DNA of 64,000 nucleotides from Strongylocentrotus droebachiensis (GCA_035222895.1 JAVYIG010001598.1:124001-188000); one strand, 5' to 3'; shown: positions 20,845 through 31,778, counted from the first letter of the stretch. Notes: a model not told the origin generated them from the sequence alone. Translations and numbers: made by a program.

Positions 20845-21195
20845 AGGGAGTGTCGTGGTCGAGTGGTTTAAGGCGCTTGCCTTGAGATGCGAAGGTCGAG
20901 GGTTCGAATCCCGACACGGCACTAATATCCTTTGGCAAGATATTAACCTGCACTTGCTACTCTCCACCCATGTGTTAAATGGGTACCCGGTAGGATGCGA
21001 CCGTCACTGTTGGTCAAACAGCTTGAGAGCGTCACGTAACGCCCGGCTGGAATTCTCCCCAGGGAGTGGAGATTGTGCACACAGTGTGTGCGGGCAAGCA
21101 CTGAATCCAATGACCGGGTAATAGTATATTTGTAAAGCGCTTAGAGACATTTGTATTAAGCGCTATATAAAAATTTAATATTATTATTGTTATTA
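20845..21195 (+). mobile_element. tRNA-derived SINE in C5-D5 intron
   Basis: The head looks like a tRNA with A box GTGGTCGAGTGGTTTAAGGC and B box GGGTTCGAATCCC. The anticodon-loop-like CTTGAGA would give TGA, Ser type, but there is no long variable arm. It is followed by an unrelated body and a tail GTAAAGCGCTT...AAGCGCTATATAA ending in (ATT)n. It interrupts CTCATTTTACTTTTTG, which is continuous in the C4-D4 intron, so it inserted after duplication. Confidence 0.8.
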
Positions 21196-21310
21196 TTATT
21201 TTACTTTTTGAAGAAATCTAGTTTTGTTGTAGTTTTTTAAATGACAGTGGCCTGGATTCATTATAAATTAAGATGGCTCTCTCACACCGTTATTTGTTTA
21301 CTTCTTTCAG

Positions 21311-21441
21311 TATCATTGAGTTACTGCAGTCCCTTGAAATTCCTGGTCTGAATGAAACCTGGGTCCAGGACTGGTTGAAGCAGGCCCAACTCATGCAGTA
21401 CATTAATGACGTCATTGCGGATTTGTTGGCAAGCAACAATG
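21311..21441 (+). CDS. ABCA-like gene, exon D5 (array unit 6)
   Basis: 131 nt, phases 2 to 1 (TTTCAG|TATC ... AACAATG|GTAATA). SLEIPGLNETW, then DWLKQAQLMQYIND. Confidence 0.9.
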
Positions 21442-21464
21442 GTAATAAATACAAAAACGATAAC

Positions 21465-21552
21465 TTTGCTTCTCCTCCTCTTTCTTCTTTTTCATCTCCT
21501 CTTCTTGTTTTTTCTTTTTCTTCATCTTCTTCTTTTGCTTCCTTCTCTTCTG
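21465..21552 (+). repeat. Pyrimidine tract, first of two in D5-A6 intron
   Basis: Short C/T tract in the normal place after the D5 donor. Confidence 0.75.
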
Positions 21553-21776
21553 TTGTACTATTATTTCCCTGGCATGAACAACGCAGCCCTGATATTAAGG
21601 GTACCATGTAAAAAAATATATCAAGAGTCATTATACTGAAAATGCGGGTGCCTCATGTATTGGAGTATTATAACTGTACATTGTAGAATGTGACTGAGGG
21701 ACTGCATTTTTGTTCTTTCTTTAAAAATATAGGCCTACCCTACATGATTTTTAAATATTTTTATTTGTTGTAACAG

Positions 21777-21799
21777 GGACAGAGTTTGCCATCCCAACC
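21777..21799 (+). pseudogene. Truncated exon A fragment fused to D-exon intron sequence
   Basis: TTGTAACAG|GGACAGAGTTTGCCATCCCAACC is a perfect A acceptor plus the first 23 nt of an A exon. It then switches to GTAATAAATACAAAAATGAT, the sequence that follows a D donor. A second pyrimidine tract and A6 follow. An internal duplication of the D-A intron with a junction inside exon A explains it. Confidence 0.8.
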
Positions 21800-21825
21800 A
21801 GTAATAAATACAAAAATGATAATTA

Positions 21826-21950
21826 TTCTTCTTCTCCTCCTCCTCCTTCTCTTTCTTCTTCTTCTTCTTCTTCTTCTTCTCCTCTTTCTGTTTTTTCTTG
21901 TTCTTTTTCTTTGTCTGCCTCTTTTTCTTCCTCCTCTTCTGTTGTACTAT
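21826..21950 (+). repeat. Pyrimidine tract, second in D5-A6 intron
   Basis: Duplicate tract downstream of the chimeric junction at 21799, followed by another copy of TTACCCTGGCATTAGCAA. Confidence 0.8.
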
Positions 21951-22140
21951 AATTATTACCCTGGCATTAGCAATTGGGCCCTGATATTAAGGGTACCATG
22001 TAAAATAATATATCCAGGACCATGAGTATATAATATAACTGTTCATTGTTCAATATATGTGACTGAGAGACTGCTTTTGGTTCTTTCTTTAAATTATAGG
22101 CCTACCCTACATGAAATTTTGTTTTTATTAATTGTTACAG

Positions 22141-22274
22141 GAACAGAGTTTGCCATCCCAACCTTCAACGAGCTGTTCCCAGATCCGACTGTCATTGTAC
22201 AACTCTTGACTGATCTTGGTGTACGTAGTGACATCACTGAAGCTTTCTTATATATGGCTGTTCAAGCAGATCAG
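22141..22274 (+). CDS. ABCA-like gene, exon A6 (array unit 6)
   Basis: 134 nt, phases 1 to 0 (TTACAG|GAACAG ... CAG|GTATGT). PTVI, variable dipeptide R-S. The first full codon is Thr as in the other copies; the split codon is GGA. Confidence 0.9.
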
Positions 22275-22578
22275 GTATGTGTACATGACTGTACAATGTA
22301 GATGCGTTACCATGGTGATAAAGGGTTGTGCAAAAAAATGAATCAATAAAACAAAATTTACAATTCTTGTTCTTCTTTGGTGTAGTGATGCATGCAGGCT
22401 GCTTCAGAAACAGTTAAAGTAGTCATCATACATCTTCATGCCAAGGAAGACAATTTAAAAAAAAAAGTCTTTTACTCTTGAGATCTATCATAACCAAATC
22501 AAAGCATTCAGTGATATAGTAATTCTTCCCTGCACACCTCCAGTTCATTCAATTAAATCCATTTTTATTCCATTTTAG

Positions 22579-22773
22579 TGGACAGAGATATGGATGAAGC
22601 CCGACCCTCTCCAAGCTGTCTGCGATACAAGTCTTTTTCAAGACATCTTCACCCAGACTCTCAACTCCTCCATTGATATCCAGACCATCCAGGCAACACT
22701 CTGCTCTCTTAACCTCTCTGACATTGATGCTCTACTGAATGATATCTTCAAGGCAAACGGTATGATTGTTCAG
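22579..22773 (+). CDS. ABCA-like gene, exon B6 (array unit 6)
   Basis: 195 nt, phase 0 both ends. C-D-T-S (no sequon), LLNDIFKANG end. The following intron holds the full-length LINE. Confidence 0.9.
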
Positions 22774-22920
22774 GTAAGTGAGCTGATGGCATATTTGCAT
22801 TATTTTCTACATGTGTTTCAAACTTGGGATGGGCTTAAGCCCCCTAACTGCTACAGACTAACTGTTTTGGCATGTCTATTGATATTGTAAATTTCACTGT
22901 AATTCAGTCCTCAGGCTGCA

Positions 22921-22928
22921 AATGTAAC
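22921..22928 (+). repeat. LINE target-site duplication, left copy
   Basis: AATGTAAC directly before the LINE. The same 8 bp recurs at 27659-27666, immediately after the A/T-rich tail. Confidence 0.7.
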
Positions 22929-23288
22929 CAATTATTCTAATAATAGATAGTTCTTGATCTTTATCCTGGGTGGACGTGTTTTGTTGAGCTCCCGGTAATG
23001 ACTGATTTTTAACAGAATGCAATGGACGATGCATGATAATTTTTATATCGGGTGTTATCTCTTCAAACCAGGACTCCGATTCAAAACCCATCTTGGAATG
23101 ACGAGGTGATGATTTTGTGATATTTTCGAAAAACTTGTATTTTTTAATAGTTTTTCCAATAGAGCTATTCTATTTTCTTTTTGAAAGTCGCAATATACTG
23201 CGCAAAACTATTAAAGCGCACAAGAGCGCACAAGAGCGCATCTAGACAAAATCCATAATACGCCATCTCGGTGACGCCTGACGTAACA

Positions 23289-24095
23289 ATGCCACCGAAG
23301 AAAACCAGGTCGCAAGTAAGTGAGGAATTAGGAGCTGGGCCTTGTGGGAGCAAACCCGATATCATCTCTCTTTTCAAGGAGGAGTTACAAACACTTTCGC
23401 ACGCCTTGACTGGCAAGTTGGATCTGCTTGAGGCTGCCATTCAGGAAGTGAGGGAAGGGCAGACAGACATCGTCCGCTCTCTATCCTTCCTGGATGAAAA
23501 ATTCGAGGAGCTAAAGGTGACGACACGACGGTTGCAAAAAGACAACGAAGAACTGAAGGCTAAGAACAAGTCGCTGGATAACCAGGTCAGCGACCTCCAT
23601 CACAAGGTACAGGACCTCGACCAGTATCATAGGAGGATAAACTTGGAGCTGGCGGGAATTCCAGAGAGCAGAGAAGAGAGTCCTCTTGTGTTAGCTTTGA
23701 AGGTCGCCCAATGTGTTGCCCCTTCGCTGAAAGAGAGTGACATCGACATTGCGCATCGGCTGGGCGCTCCAAGGGCTGGGGCAGATCGTCGACCACGATC
23801 CATCATTGTACGATTTAACAGCCGCAGAGCAAGGAATGCAGTCTACGATGGCAGAAAAAAGCTGAAGGATGTCACAACCAGGGACATCGGTGTTCCTGGC
23901 AGTGCAAACAAATTCTACGTCAACGAGAACCTGACAAGCGTTACCCGAGAGCTGCTCGGAATCGTGAATGTTGAAAGGAAGAAGGCGGGCTTCAAGTTCG
24001 TGTGGACCGTCAACGGCAAGATATTCGTGAGGAAAGATGAGAAGGAACGTGCGATCATCATCCATACCAAGGATGATATCAAGAAGTTGAAGTAG
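23289..24095 (+). CDS. LINE ORF1 protein, coiled-coil RNA-binding type
   Basis: 268 codons from ATG at 23289 (MPPKKTRSQVSEEL). An upstream GTG at 23271 is in frame but less likely. Residues about 60-125 form a heptad-rich coiled coil (LQKDNEELKAKNKSLDNQV). Then come LELAGIPES and the basic, RRM-like LDTAHRLG-type stretch seen in L1 ORF1-like (transposase_22) proteins, here DIAHRLGAPR...IIVRFNSRRARNAV. The role is nucleic-acid binding and chaperoning in the retrotransposition particle. The frame is intact. Confidence 0.8.
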   Translation: MPPKKTRSQVSEELGAGPCGSKPDIISLFKEELQTLSHALTGKLDLLEAAIQEVREGQTDIVRSLSFLDEKFEELKVTTRRLQKDNEELKAKNKSLDNQVSDLHHKVQDLDQYHRRINLELAGIPESREESPLVLALKVAQCVAPSLKESDIDIAHRLGAPRAGADRRPRSIIVRFNSRRARNAVYDGRKKLKDVTTRDIGVPGSANKFYVNENLTSVTRELLGIVNVERKKAGFKFVWTVNGKIFVRKDEKERAIIIHTKDDIKKLK

Positions 24096-24303
24096 ACGAT
24101 ATCAACAAGTTAATAAAGTAGGCAATATTTACGATTAACATTCTTAAACTCCATAACGATGATTATTATTTCATATGTTTCAGATCTTTTCTGTTTTTAT
24201 TTTATTTCGCTCTTTTGGCAAATTTGCCTCCCCAATCAGTGTCAACTTATGCTGTCACTATATTCAACCAAAATATCGAATTCTGCAAGACTCTCATCCT
24301 TAA

Positions 24304-27237
24304 ATGACTAATGAAGATTACCAATTACAACCAAATATTGACTGTAGGTACTACGTACCTAATGAGTTTAATCCTGTAAAGGATCAACCTCAACAAACAC
24401 AATTTCTTAGTTTCTTACATTGTAATGTTCGGAGTCTAAGTAAGAATAATGAAAATATGAATATCCTGTTATCATCATTACAGTTCGATTGCTCAGTTAT
24501 AGGCATTACCGAAACATGGTTAAATCCTCAATCTCCACCTTTATATACCTTAGAAGGTTACAAACAAATACGTAAAGACAGATCGAGTGGTAGGGGCGGT
24601 GGACTTCTAATGTATATCGCGGATTCTTTATCTTTTAAGCCCAGACATGATATTTCTTTCCAAAACGAAACTGCGGAACTCTTATGTATTGAGGTTGATC
24701 TTCCTAATGAAAAGAATTTTATTGTTTGCGTTATATACAGACCTCCCAGCACAGACATGGTAGACTTTTTAAATGATTAAGAATTGCTCATGTCAACCGT
24801 CAACTCTTTCAATAAATCTGTTTGTGTTATGGGTGATTTTAATATCGATTTACTGAATAATAGTCCAAACTCACTTCGTCTTCGAAATATTCTAGATTCC
24901 AATGCATTCAGTGTAATGATTGATAAACCAACCAGAATTAGTAATCATTCATCATCATTGTTGGATAATATTTTCGTAAAAACATCTAAAGGCTTTTCTC
25001 AATCAGGTCTATTTTATTGTGAAATATCTGATCATCTACCTGTGTTTTGCTTACTTTTTGACCACAAAACTGATGTAACACAAAAAAGGCGAATTGAAAA
25101 GAAACGTAAATTTACTGATGAAAATGTTTCTTGTCTGAATGAAGATTTACTTTCGGAAAATTGGAATGATGTTATAGTTTGTGACGATGTAGAAAGTGCT
25201 TTTGAAGTATTTTGGAATAAGTTTTATTATCTTTTTAATAAACATTTTCCATATGTGCAATTAAACGACAAGAGAAAAGGAAATTATCCATGGATTACTA
25301 GAGGGATACTTAGATCGATAAAAAGAAGAAATGTCCTATATAAAAGAAGTATGAAAAAACGATCACCAGATAATGTTGAAAAATACAAGAAATATAGAAA
25401 TAAATTAACATCAATTATACGATGTTCACGTCGTTTATTTTACTCTAAGAGGTTTGAAAGTGCAAATGGCAATATTTCATCTACCTGGAAAATTGTAAAG
25501 GATATTTTATGCAAGCAAGGAAAACATGAAGTTCCAGGAAAAATTGCTCATGGTAATAAAGAAATAACAAATGCAGAAGATATTGCAAATGCATATAACA
25601 CTTATTTTGTCAATGTTGGCCTAAATCAAGCCAAGATGATAAATAAAGATGGAACCAACTTCACACAGTACCTCAATGAACCATCTAATACTTCTATTTT
25701 TCTAAAACCAACGGATTACATTGAAATTCTCAATGTAGTGAGATTGCTAAAAAACAGTCACTCTTCTGGGCATGATGAAATCAGTACATTTTTATTGAAA
25801 AAGATCATTGGTTCAATTCTAACGCTTCTTGTACACATTTGCAATCTCTCTTTGATGACCGGAGTGTTTCCTTCTTCTTTCAAACTGGCAAGGGTGATTC
25901 CTGTTCATAAAAAAGATGACGTGATGGTCGTTTCTAACTATAGACCAATCTCAATACTGCCTAGCTTTTCTAAAGTTTTGGAACGAATTGTTTATAACAG
26001 GCTCTACAGTTTTTTAGATAAATGTGAATCATTGAATCCTGATCAATTTGGATTTCGGCGGTCTCATTCTACAGATCTTGCACTACTGAAATTTTATGAT
26101 CGCGTTTCAAGTGCACTCGCTGCTCACGAGCATGTCATTGGTGTATTTATGGATCTGAACTAAGCATTTGACACACTTGACCATTCAATTCTTCTTTCTA
26201 AGTTAGAGCATTATGGAATAAGGGGCATAGCTTTACAATGGCTTGCGAGTTACTTATCTATGAGAAGACAGTACACTTATTATAACTCTGTTAACTCTGA
26301 CATTCTGTATCTTAAATGTGGTGTTCCGCAGGGATCCATCCTGGGCCCATTATTATTTCTTATTTATATCAATGATATTTGTAATGTATCTAAAACTTTA
26401 AATTATACCTTATTTGCAGATGATACAAGTGTTTTCTTGTCTCATCGTGAAATCAACACTCTTGAACAGAAACTAAATTCGGAACTACCAAAGTTGACTT
26501 TATGGTTTAGAAGTAATGTGCTCTCTCTCAATGTTCTTAAAACAAATTATATTCATTTTAGAGGTAGAAAATCTAATGACAACCTTGCTCTTAATATTAA
26601 ACTAGATGATATTTCTTTAGAGAGAAAGACATGTACGAAATTCCTTGGTGTCTATATCAATGAAAAACTTGACTGGAGCGACCATGTAAAACACATTGTT
26701 ACACCAATCTCCAGAAATATTGGCGTACTGTATAGAATAAAATGTTTTGTTTCTGATAGAATATTACTTATGCTATATAATAGTCTAATTTTACCACACA
26801 TCTCTTATTGTAATATTTTGTGGGCAACATCCAAGTGTGTGACTAATAATATTCTTCTGCTGCAAAAGAAAGCTGTACGCATATGTACCCGAGCTGGTTA
26901 TCGTGACCATGCTACCCCACTATTTGTTAAACTGAAATGCTTAAAGATTGATGATATTAACTTCCTCCAAATTGCCATATTTATGTTCCGTTTTAATATC
27001 AAATTATTACCTACGTCATTATCTTCAATGTTTCAACCTAATAACATGGTTCATTCGTATTCAACAAGGCAGTCATCGAATTTACATGTGGTCAATCCTC
27101 ACACTACATTAGCCCAGAAATCAATCAGACACAGAGGTCCAGATGTATGGAATTCTTTACCTAATGATATTCGAAATATAAAATCAACAAACTCCTTTAA
27201 AAGAGCACTCAAATGTATTATCATTTCACAGATGTAA
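24304..27237 (+). pseudogene. LINE ORF2: endonuclease plus reverse transcriptase, two in-frame stops
   Basis: 978 codons in one frame from ATG 24304. Endonuclease motifs in order: HCNVRSLSKN, GITETWL, RGGGLLMYI, YRPPSTD, VMGDFNIDLL, ISDHLPVF. Reverse transcriptase motifs: VIPVHKKDD, NYRPISILP, FGFRRSHST, VFMDLN-x-AFDTLDH, CGVPQGSILGPLLF, YTLFADDTSVF, then FLGVYINEKLDW. TAA at 24778-24780 falls inside the endonuclease. TAA at 26161-26163 replaces the usual Lys/Ser position just before AFD. No frameshift is seen. The element is young but cannot make full ORF2 without readthrough. Confidence 0.85.
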
Positions 27238-27658
27238 GATATTACTTACATTATAATCTATTTATCAGTTCTAATTAAATCTAACATAATTTTGTTACTA
27301 GGCTTAACAAAATTCTTTTTTTTTTTCTTTCTTTTTTTAACTTTGTAAATAGTGTAAATAGTTCACTACAAAACTTTAGGAATTTTCTTTTGTCATATAT
27401 TATATATTTGAAAGGTGTTTTAACGATTCAAGCTCTATTTGCTTATGTTTCATCACCTTTGTGTGTTCATTCTTCAAACTGTATATAAGTTGCAACTTGT
27501 CTTTGATAAAACAATGTTATATTCTTTTTCTACACCTATTCATCCATGATCCATGTAAAATTGAAAATGATTTGTTATATTATATTAATTTTTCATGTGA
27601 TGTTAACTTCAATGAATTGTGAAATTGTGAACATGCATAAATAAATAAATAAATAAAT

Positions 27659-27666
27659 AATGTAAC
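27659..27666 (+). repeat. LINE target-site duplication, right copy
   Basis: AATGTAAC, matching 22921-22928. Its first two A overlap the tail, so the exact length may be 6 to 8 bp. Confidence 0.65.
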
Positions 27667-27695
27667 TCAATTTAGTTCATTCTCTTTTAATGCAG

Positions 27696-27823
27696 CTTGT
27701 TCAGGTTTTCTATCAAGTCCCTGACTTTGATCTGCAGACTGCCCTCAACGTCAGCCGAGAGATATCAGCGATCATCTCCAGTCTGATCTCAAACCCTGCT
27801 AAATTTGAATTAGATCCACAGAG
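27696..27823 (+). CDS. ABCA-like gene, exon C6 (array unit 7)
   Basis: 128 nt, phases 0 to 2 (ATGCAG|CTT ... CAG AG|GTATGT). PDFDLQ subtype with private AIISSL and NPAKFELD. It lies 30 bp after the LINE target duplication. The acceptor and pyrimidine stretch survived. Confidence 0.9.
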
Positions 27824-28046
27824 GTATGTGTAAAGCATTGCTTTAAAAAAAAAGATATTGTTGTAGAAGTGTGATTTTCTCAGTGATATTTAAAGGGCCC
27901 CTCCAATCAAAACGGGCTTAAAATAAAATAAAAAAGACATGTAGAACAGTTCTTGACAGAGATTTCGAATATGACAATGATTTTTCTTAGCAATCATCAA
28001 TAATCCTGGAAATCTAGTGTTAAAAATGACGACTCAGACTCTAATT

Positions 28047-28256
28047 GAAGGAGGTGCGATAGCTCAGTTGGTAGAGCAGTGGTCTCATAATCCGGTGACC
28101 CATGTGCGAACCAAGTCGATGCGCTAGTGCCCTTTGGTAAGGCATTAATCCTCATTACCAGGTTCCTCGGAGAGGATATAAAGCGATCGGCCGTCTGGTT
28201 GCTTACTAGCAAGCATTTATGCTTTCTTAGCAGTCAGGTAAAATAACCACCACCAC
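28047..28256 (+). mobile_element. tRNA-derived SINE in C6-D6 intron
   Basis: Head GATAGCTCAGTTGGTAGAGC with anticodon loop CTCATAA (CAT, Met-like) and a weakened B box GTGCGAACCAAGTC. The body GGTAAGGCATTAATCCTCAT...CTTTCTTAGCAGTCAGGTAAA also occurs at 39670-39785. The flanks TAATTG suggest a short target duplication. Absent from other units. Confidence 0.75.
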
Positions 28257-28486
28257 AATAATTGGTAAAAGAACCCTGCATTTTGTTGACTAAGTATACA
28301 ATATGTTACATAATCAACAGGTTACAATTAGTTATATTTCATTCTTAATACAACTTTGATCACTGATTCTACTTTTTTCATGAAACCTAGTTTTATTGTA
28401 ATCTTTTGAAATGCCACAGTTGCCTGGATTCATCATAAATTAAGATTGCTCTCTCTCTCACACCTTTATGTGTTTACTTCTTTCAG

Positions 28487-28617
28487 CATCATTGAGTTAC
28501 TGCAGTCCCTTGACATTCCTGGTCTGAATGAAACCTGGGTCCAGGACTGGTTGAAGCAGGTCCAACTCACGCAGTACATTAATGATGTCATTGCGGATTT
28601 GTTGGCAAGCAACAATG
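28487..28617 (+). CDS. ABCA-like gene, exon D6 (array unit 7)
   Basis: 131 nt, phases 2 to 1. SLDIPGLNETW, KQVQLTQYIND. Followed by a short pyrimidine tract. Confidence 0.9.
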
Positions 28618-28635
28618 GTAATAAATACAAAAATG

Positions 28636-28732
28636 ATAATAATTCTTCTCACCATTCTCTTTCTTCTTCTTCCTCTCCTATTTTTTTTCTTTCTTCTTTT
28701 TCCTCTTCTTCCTTTTGTTCCTCCTCTGTTGT
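28636..28732 (+). repeat. Pyrimidine tract, D6-A7 intron
   Basis: About 95 nt of C/T-rich sequence. The rest of this intron is short because the SINE-like repeat segment is deleted. Confidence 0.75.
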
Positions 28733-28888
28733 ACTATTATTAGTTTTGTTTTGAAGCAGTAAATGATGAGTAGATAATATGACTGTACATTATTAAATAT
28801 ATGTGACTGAGAGACTGCTTTTTGTTCTTTCTTTAAAATTTAGGCCTACCCCACATGCAAATTGATTTTTTTTAATTGATTGTTACAG

Positions 28889-29022
28889 GGACAGGGTTTG
28901 CCATCCCAACCTTTAATGAGCTGTTCCCAGATCCGACCGTCATTGTACAACTGTTGACTGATCTTGGTGTTCAACGTGACATCACTGAAGCTTTCTTATA
29001 CATGGCTGTTCAAGCAGATCAG
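28889..29022 (+). CDS. ABCA-like gene, exon A7 (array unit 7)
   Basis: 134 nt, phases 1 to 0 (TTACAG|GGACAG ... CAG|GTACGT). GTGFAIP replaces GTEFAIP. Variable dipeptide Q-R (CAA CGT), unique to this copy. Confidence 0.9.
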
Positions 29023-29559
29023 GTACGTGTACATGACTGTCAAAATGTAGATGTGTAACCATGGTGATAAGGAGGATGGGAGGGGTATGTGCAGAAAAAT
29101 GGATCAGTAAACAAAGTTTACAATCTTCCTTCTTTGGTGTGGTGATGCATGCAGGCTGCTTCAAAAACAATTTATGCAGTCATCGTTCATCTTCATGCAA
29201 AGTCAGTCATCTGTTTCTGCTGTCTAGCCTGGTTTAACAGCCTTAGTGGGAAAAACAGAGCAAAGTTGAATAGGATAGTGAAACATGCCAGCAGAGTAAT
29301 TGGGGTCTCTGTGAAAGAGCTGGAAGATGTTGCAGAAAGGGCATTATTGGCTAAGCTGCAAGTGATTGTAAAGGATTCTAATCACCCTTTGCATAATGAA
29401 GTGGTTTTCAATAGATCAGGAAGAATTAGGTTACCTAGAATAAGAACTGATAGGTTCGGCAGGTCCTTTCTCCCAAGTGCAATGAAAGTGTTTAACAACA
29501 ATTTCTGTAGATGAATGATCCTGTACACCCCCGAGTACGATCCCCTACCCTCTCATTCT

Positions 29560-29618
29560 ATCTCTCTCTCTCTTCTTCTGCTCTCTCTCTCTCTCTCTCT
29601 CTATGCTACATATATCTC

Positions 29619-29649
<31 letters not shown>

Positions 29650-29660
29650 TCATATCCTGG
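29560..29660 (+). repeat. (CT)n simple repeats inside LINE 3' UTR
   Basis: Two runs of TCTCTC separated by TATGCTACATATATCTCTTC. A further C/T-rich stretch follows at 29815-29925 and 30140-30240. Confidence 0.8.
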
Positions 29661-30429
29661 AAGTACAGGGGGTGAAGATGGGTCGGCTTGTATAAGGTCA
29701 AGGGGGAGGGGGTCCTCCCTGCTGTTATGGTTGGGTGGTTGGTAGTTTGTAAGTGACATGTGGACTCATCAATTCAATTTAATTCAACAATATTTTCAAT
29801 ATCTCACACTTCACTTTTCCTCCTTTTCCTTTCCTTTCCTTTCCTTTCTTTCCTCTCTTTCCTTTTCTCCACTTTTCTTTCTTCTTCTTTCTTCTTCTTT
29901 CCTTCTTGTCTCTCTTCTAGCCTCTTCTATCTGGCATCAATTTTCTTCCTTTAACTGTACAGTCTATCTACCATCTATATGTACTGTACATGTACTAGCA
30001 TACAGTTGTATTTGTACTTCTTGGCATGCATAGCAGTGTTTCATAAATGTAACAGTACTAAGCACAGGTGCAATATAAATAATGTCTATTACAAAGCAAT
30101 GTTTTGAATGAAATTGTATATGCATCATCTCACACTGAACTGTTCCTCTCTTCCACTCTCTCTCTCTCTCTTTCCCTTTCCCTCTCTCCCTTTCTCTTTC
30201 CCTTTCCCTTTCTCTCTCTCGTTCTCTCTCTTGTCTTTCCTCTTTGCCATCCAGTATGATGTACTTTTAGTTTATGTCTGCTACCCAAAATAAACAGTTT
30301 TTATCTGGAATTTTTAACAATTGATGAATAATTGATTTTAGATCTTTGCTGTGACTTGTTCTATTTATATGTTATATGACATTGATTGTTGTCATGTACA
30401 TTTTCTGCTATTTATTTAAGTTAGTATTG

Positions 30430-30486
30430 TCTGTTGGGAGCCAGGGGAGTACAAATAATCAAATAATTCCCCTGGCTCTCAACAGA
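30430..30486 (+). other. Stem-loop in truncated LINE 3' UTR
   Basis: TCTGTTGGGAGCCAGGGGA (30430-30448) pairs with TCCCCTGGCTCTCAACAGA (30468-30486), 19 bp with one G-U pair and a 19-nt A/T-rich loop. Possibly a 3' recognition structure for the LINE reverse transcriptase. Confidence 0.6.
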
Positions 30487-30811
30487 GAGGTTAAATTATA
30501 TTACATTGTTATGTTATTTATGTTATTTGTAGTTACTGTCTATGATATGTTAATGTATTGTTATATTTATACAAATGTGAGCTGTAAAACGATTTTTATG
30601 CCTTCTTTTATGTTGTGCATGACAATAAAGAAATTCAATTCAATTCAATTCAAAAAAAGGAAGACAATTTTTATTACTATAATTTTAAATCTCTGTTACT
30701 CTGGAGATCTATCACAATCAAATCATCAACATGTCAAAGCGTTCAGGGAAATAGGAGTTCTTCCCTGCACACCTCCAGTTCATGTAATTAAATCCATTTT
30801 AATCCATTTAG

Positions 30812-31006
30812 TGGACGGAGATATGGATGAAGCCCGACCCTCTCCAAGCTGTCTGCGATTCCAGTCTCTTTCAAGACATCTTCACCCAGACTCTCAACTC
30901 CTCCATTGACATCCAGACCATCCAGGCAACACTCTGCTCTCTTAACCTCTCTGACATTGATGCTTTACTGAATGATATCTTCAAGACGGACAGTATGATT
31001 GTTCAG
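30812..31006 (+). CDS. ABCA-like gene, exon B7 (array unit 7)
   Basis: 195 nt, phase 0 both ends (TTTAG|TGG ... CAG|GTAAGT). C-D-S-S (no sequon at this site). Variant IFKTDSMIVQ. Confidence 0.9.
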
Positions 31007-31152
31007 GTAAGTGAGCTGATGGCCATTTTAGTCAGTGGATTACCTAATTTTTGTCAAATAATGCAAAGTGTCACATTAACTTCTTAAAAGGGGATCTTTA
31101 TATTTGTTTGGAGTTTTTTTGCTGTAGTTCGGTGTAAAGATTTCAAACTGTG

Positions 31153-31168
31153 GGGGGGGGGGGGGGGG
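31153..31168 (+). repeat. Poly-G run, first in B7-C7 intron
   Basis: About 16 consecutive G in the position homologous to 9395 and 34859. Confidence 0.8.
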
Positions 31169-31413
31169 AGGAGAAGGTAGAGTCCAGACATAAATATTGG
31201 GTTCCAATAAGTCGTCGACACCTACAAGTTTCAAGCCCTGAATGATGGGACCCAAAATTTACTCCTGGAATACATCATTGTGTAGCAGGCAGAAGGGCTG
31301 CTATAGCACAAGTCAACTGCAAAATGATTATGCAGAACAAATATCAAAACAAAAATAATATCATAAAGCATTGAATCAAAGGATTTTAGCCTCTAATTGG
31401 TGTTGGGGGAATG

Positions 31414-31430
31414 GGGGGGGGGGGGGGGGG
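31414..31430 (+). repeat. Poly-G run, second in B7-C7 intron
   Basis: About 17 G in the position homologous to 9716 and 14271. Confidence 0.8.
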
Positions 31431-31650
31431 CTGGGAATCAGGGGGCTGGGGGCTCGAGGGTTTTTGCATTTATGTTCTACATGTGTTCCAAACTTGGTTG
31501 GGCTTGAGCCCCCAAAACGCTACAGAATATCTGTTTTGGCATGTCTGTTTACATGGTACATTTCAGTGTAATTTAGGCCTCAATTGGGCTGCAAATGTGC
31601 ATTTGTTTTGCCAATCCAATTTAATTCAATTCATTTCTCTTATTATGCAG

Positions 31651-31778
31651 CTTGTTCAGGTTTTCTATCAAGTCCCAGATTTTGATCTGCAGACTGCCCT
31701 CAACGTCAGCCGAGAGATATCAGCGATCATCTCCAATCTGATCTCAAACCCTGCTAACTTTGAATTAAATCCACAGAG
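31651..31778 (+). CDS. ABCA-like gene, exon C7 (array unit 8)
   Basis: 128 nt, phases 0 to 2. PDFDLQ, SNPANFELNPQ; N-V-S sequon kept. Confidence 0.9.

Larger units (their letters stand above)
22929..27660 (+). mobile_element. Near-complete non-LTR retrotransposon (LINE), CR1/L2/Jockey-like group
   Basis: About 4.7 kb: 5' UTR (22929-23288), ORF1, ORF2 and a 3' end of (AAAT)n repeats. It interrupts the B6-C6 intron between GGCTGCAAATGTA and the CAATTTAGTTCATTCTC segment next to C6. Flanking 8-bp duplications are intact, so insertion was recent and after amplification. The clade is uncertain: an APE-type endonuclease plus a single RT and a microsatellite tail point to the CR1/L2/Jockey assemblage. 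Confidence 0.85.
29205..30652 (+). mobile_element. 5'-truncated LINE fragment (second family)
   Basis: An open stretch to 29514 encodes an RT C-terminus of the Rex/CR1-like style (LNRIVKHASRVIGVSVKELE, DSNHPLHNEV, GRIRLPRIRTDRFGRSFLP). A 3' UTR follows with (CT)n stretches, a 19-bp stem-loop at 30430-30486, AATAAA at about 30625 and an (ATTCA)n tail. It interrupts the CTTCATGCCAAGGAAGACAA sequence of the A-B intron. Confidence 0.75.

Noticed and set aside
20850-20925. Possible functional tRNA-Ser gene
   Set aside because: Has A and B boxes but no long variable arm, and continues into a SINE body and (ATT)n tail, so it is a SINE head.
28050-28120. Possible functional tRNA-Met gene
   Set aside because: T-arm is disrupted and a SINE body shared with 39670-39785 follows.
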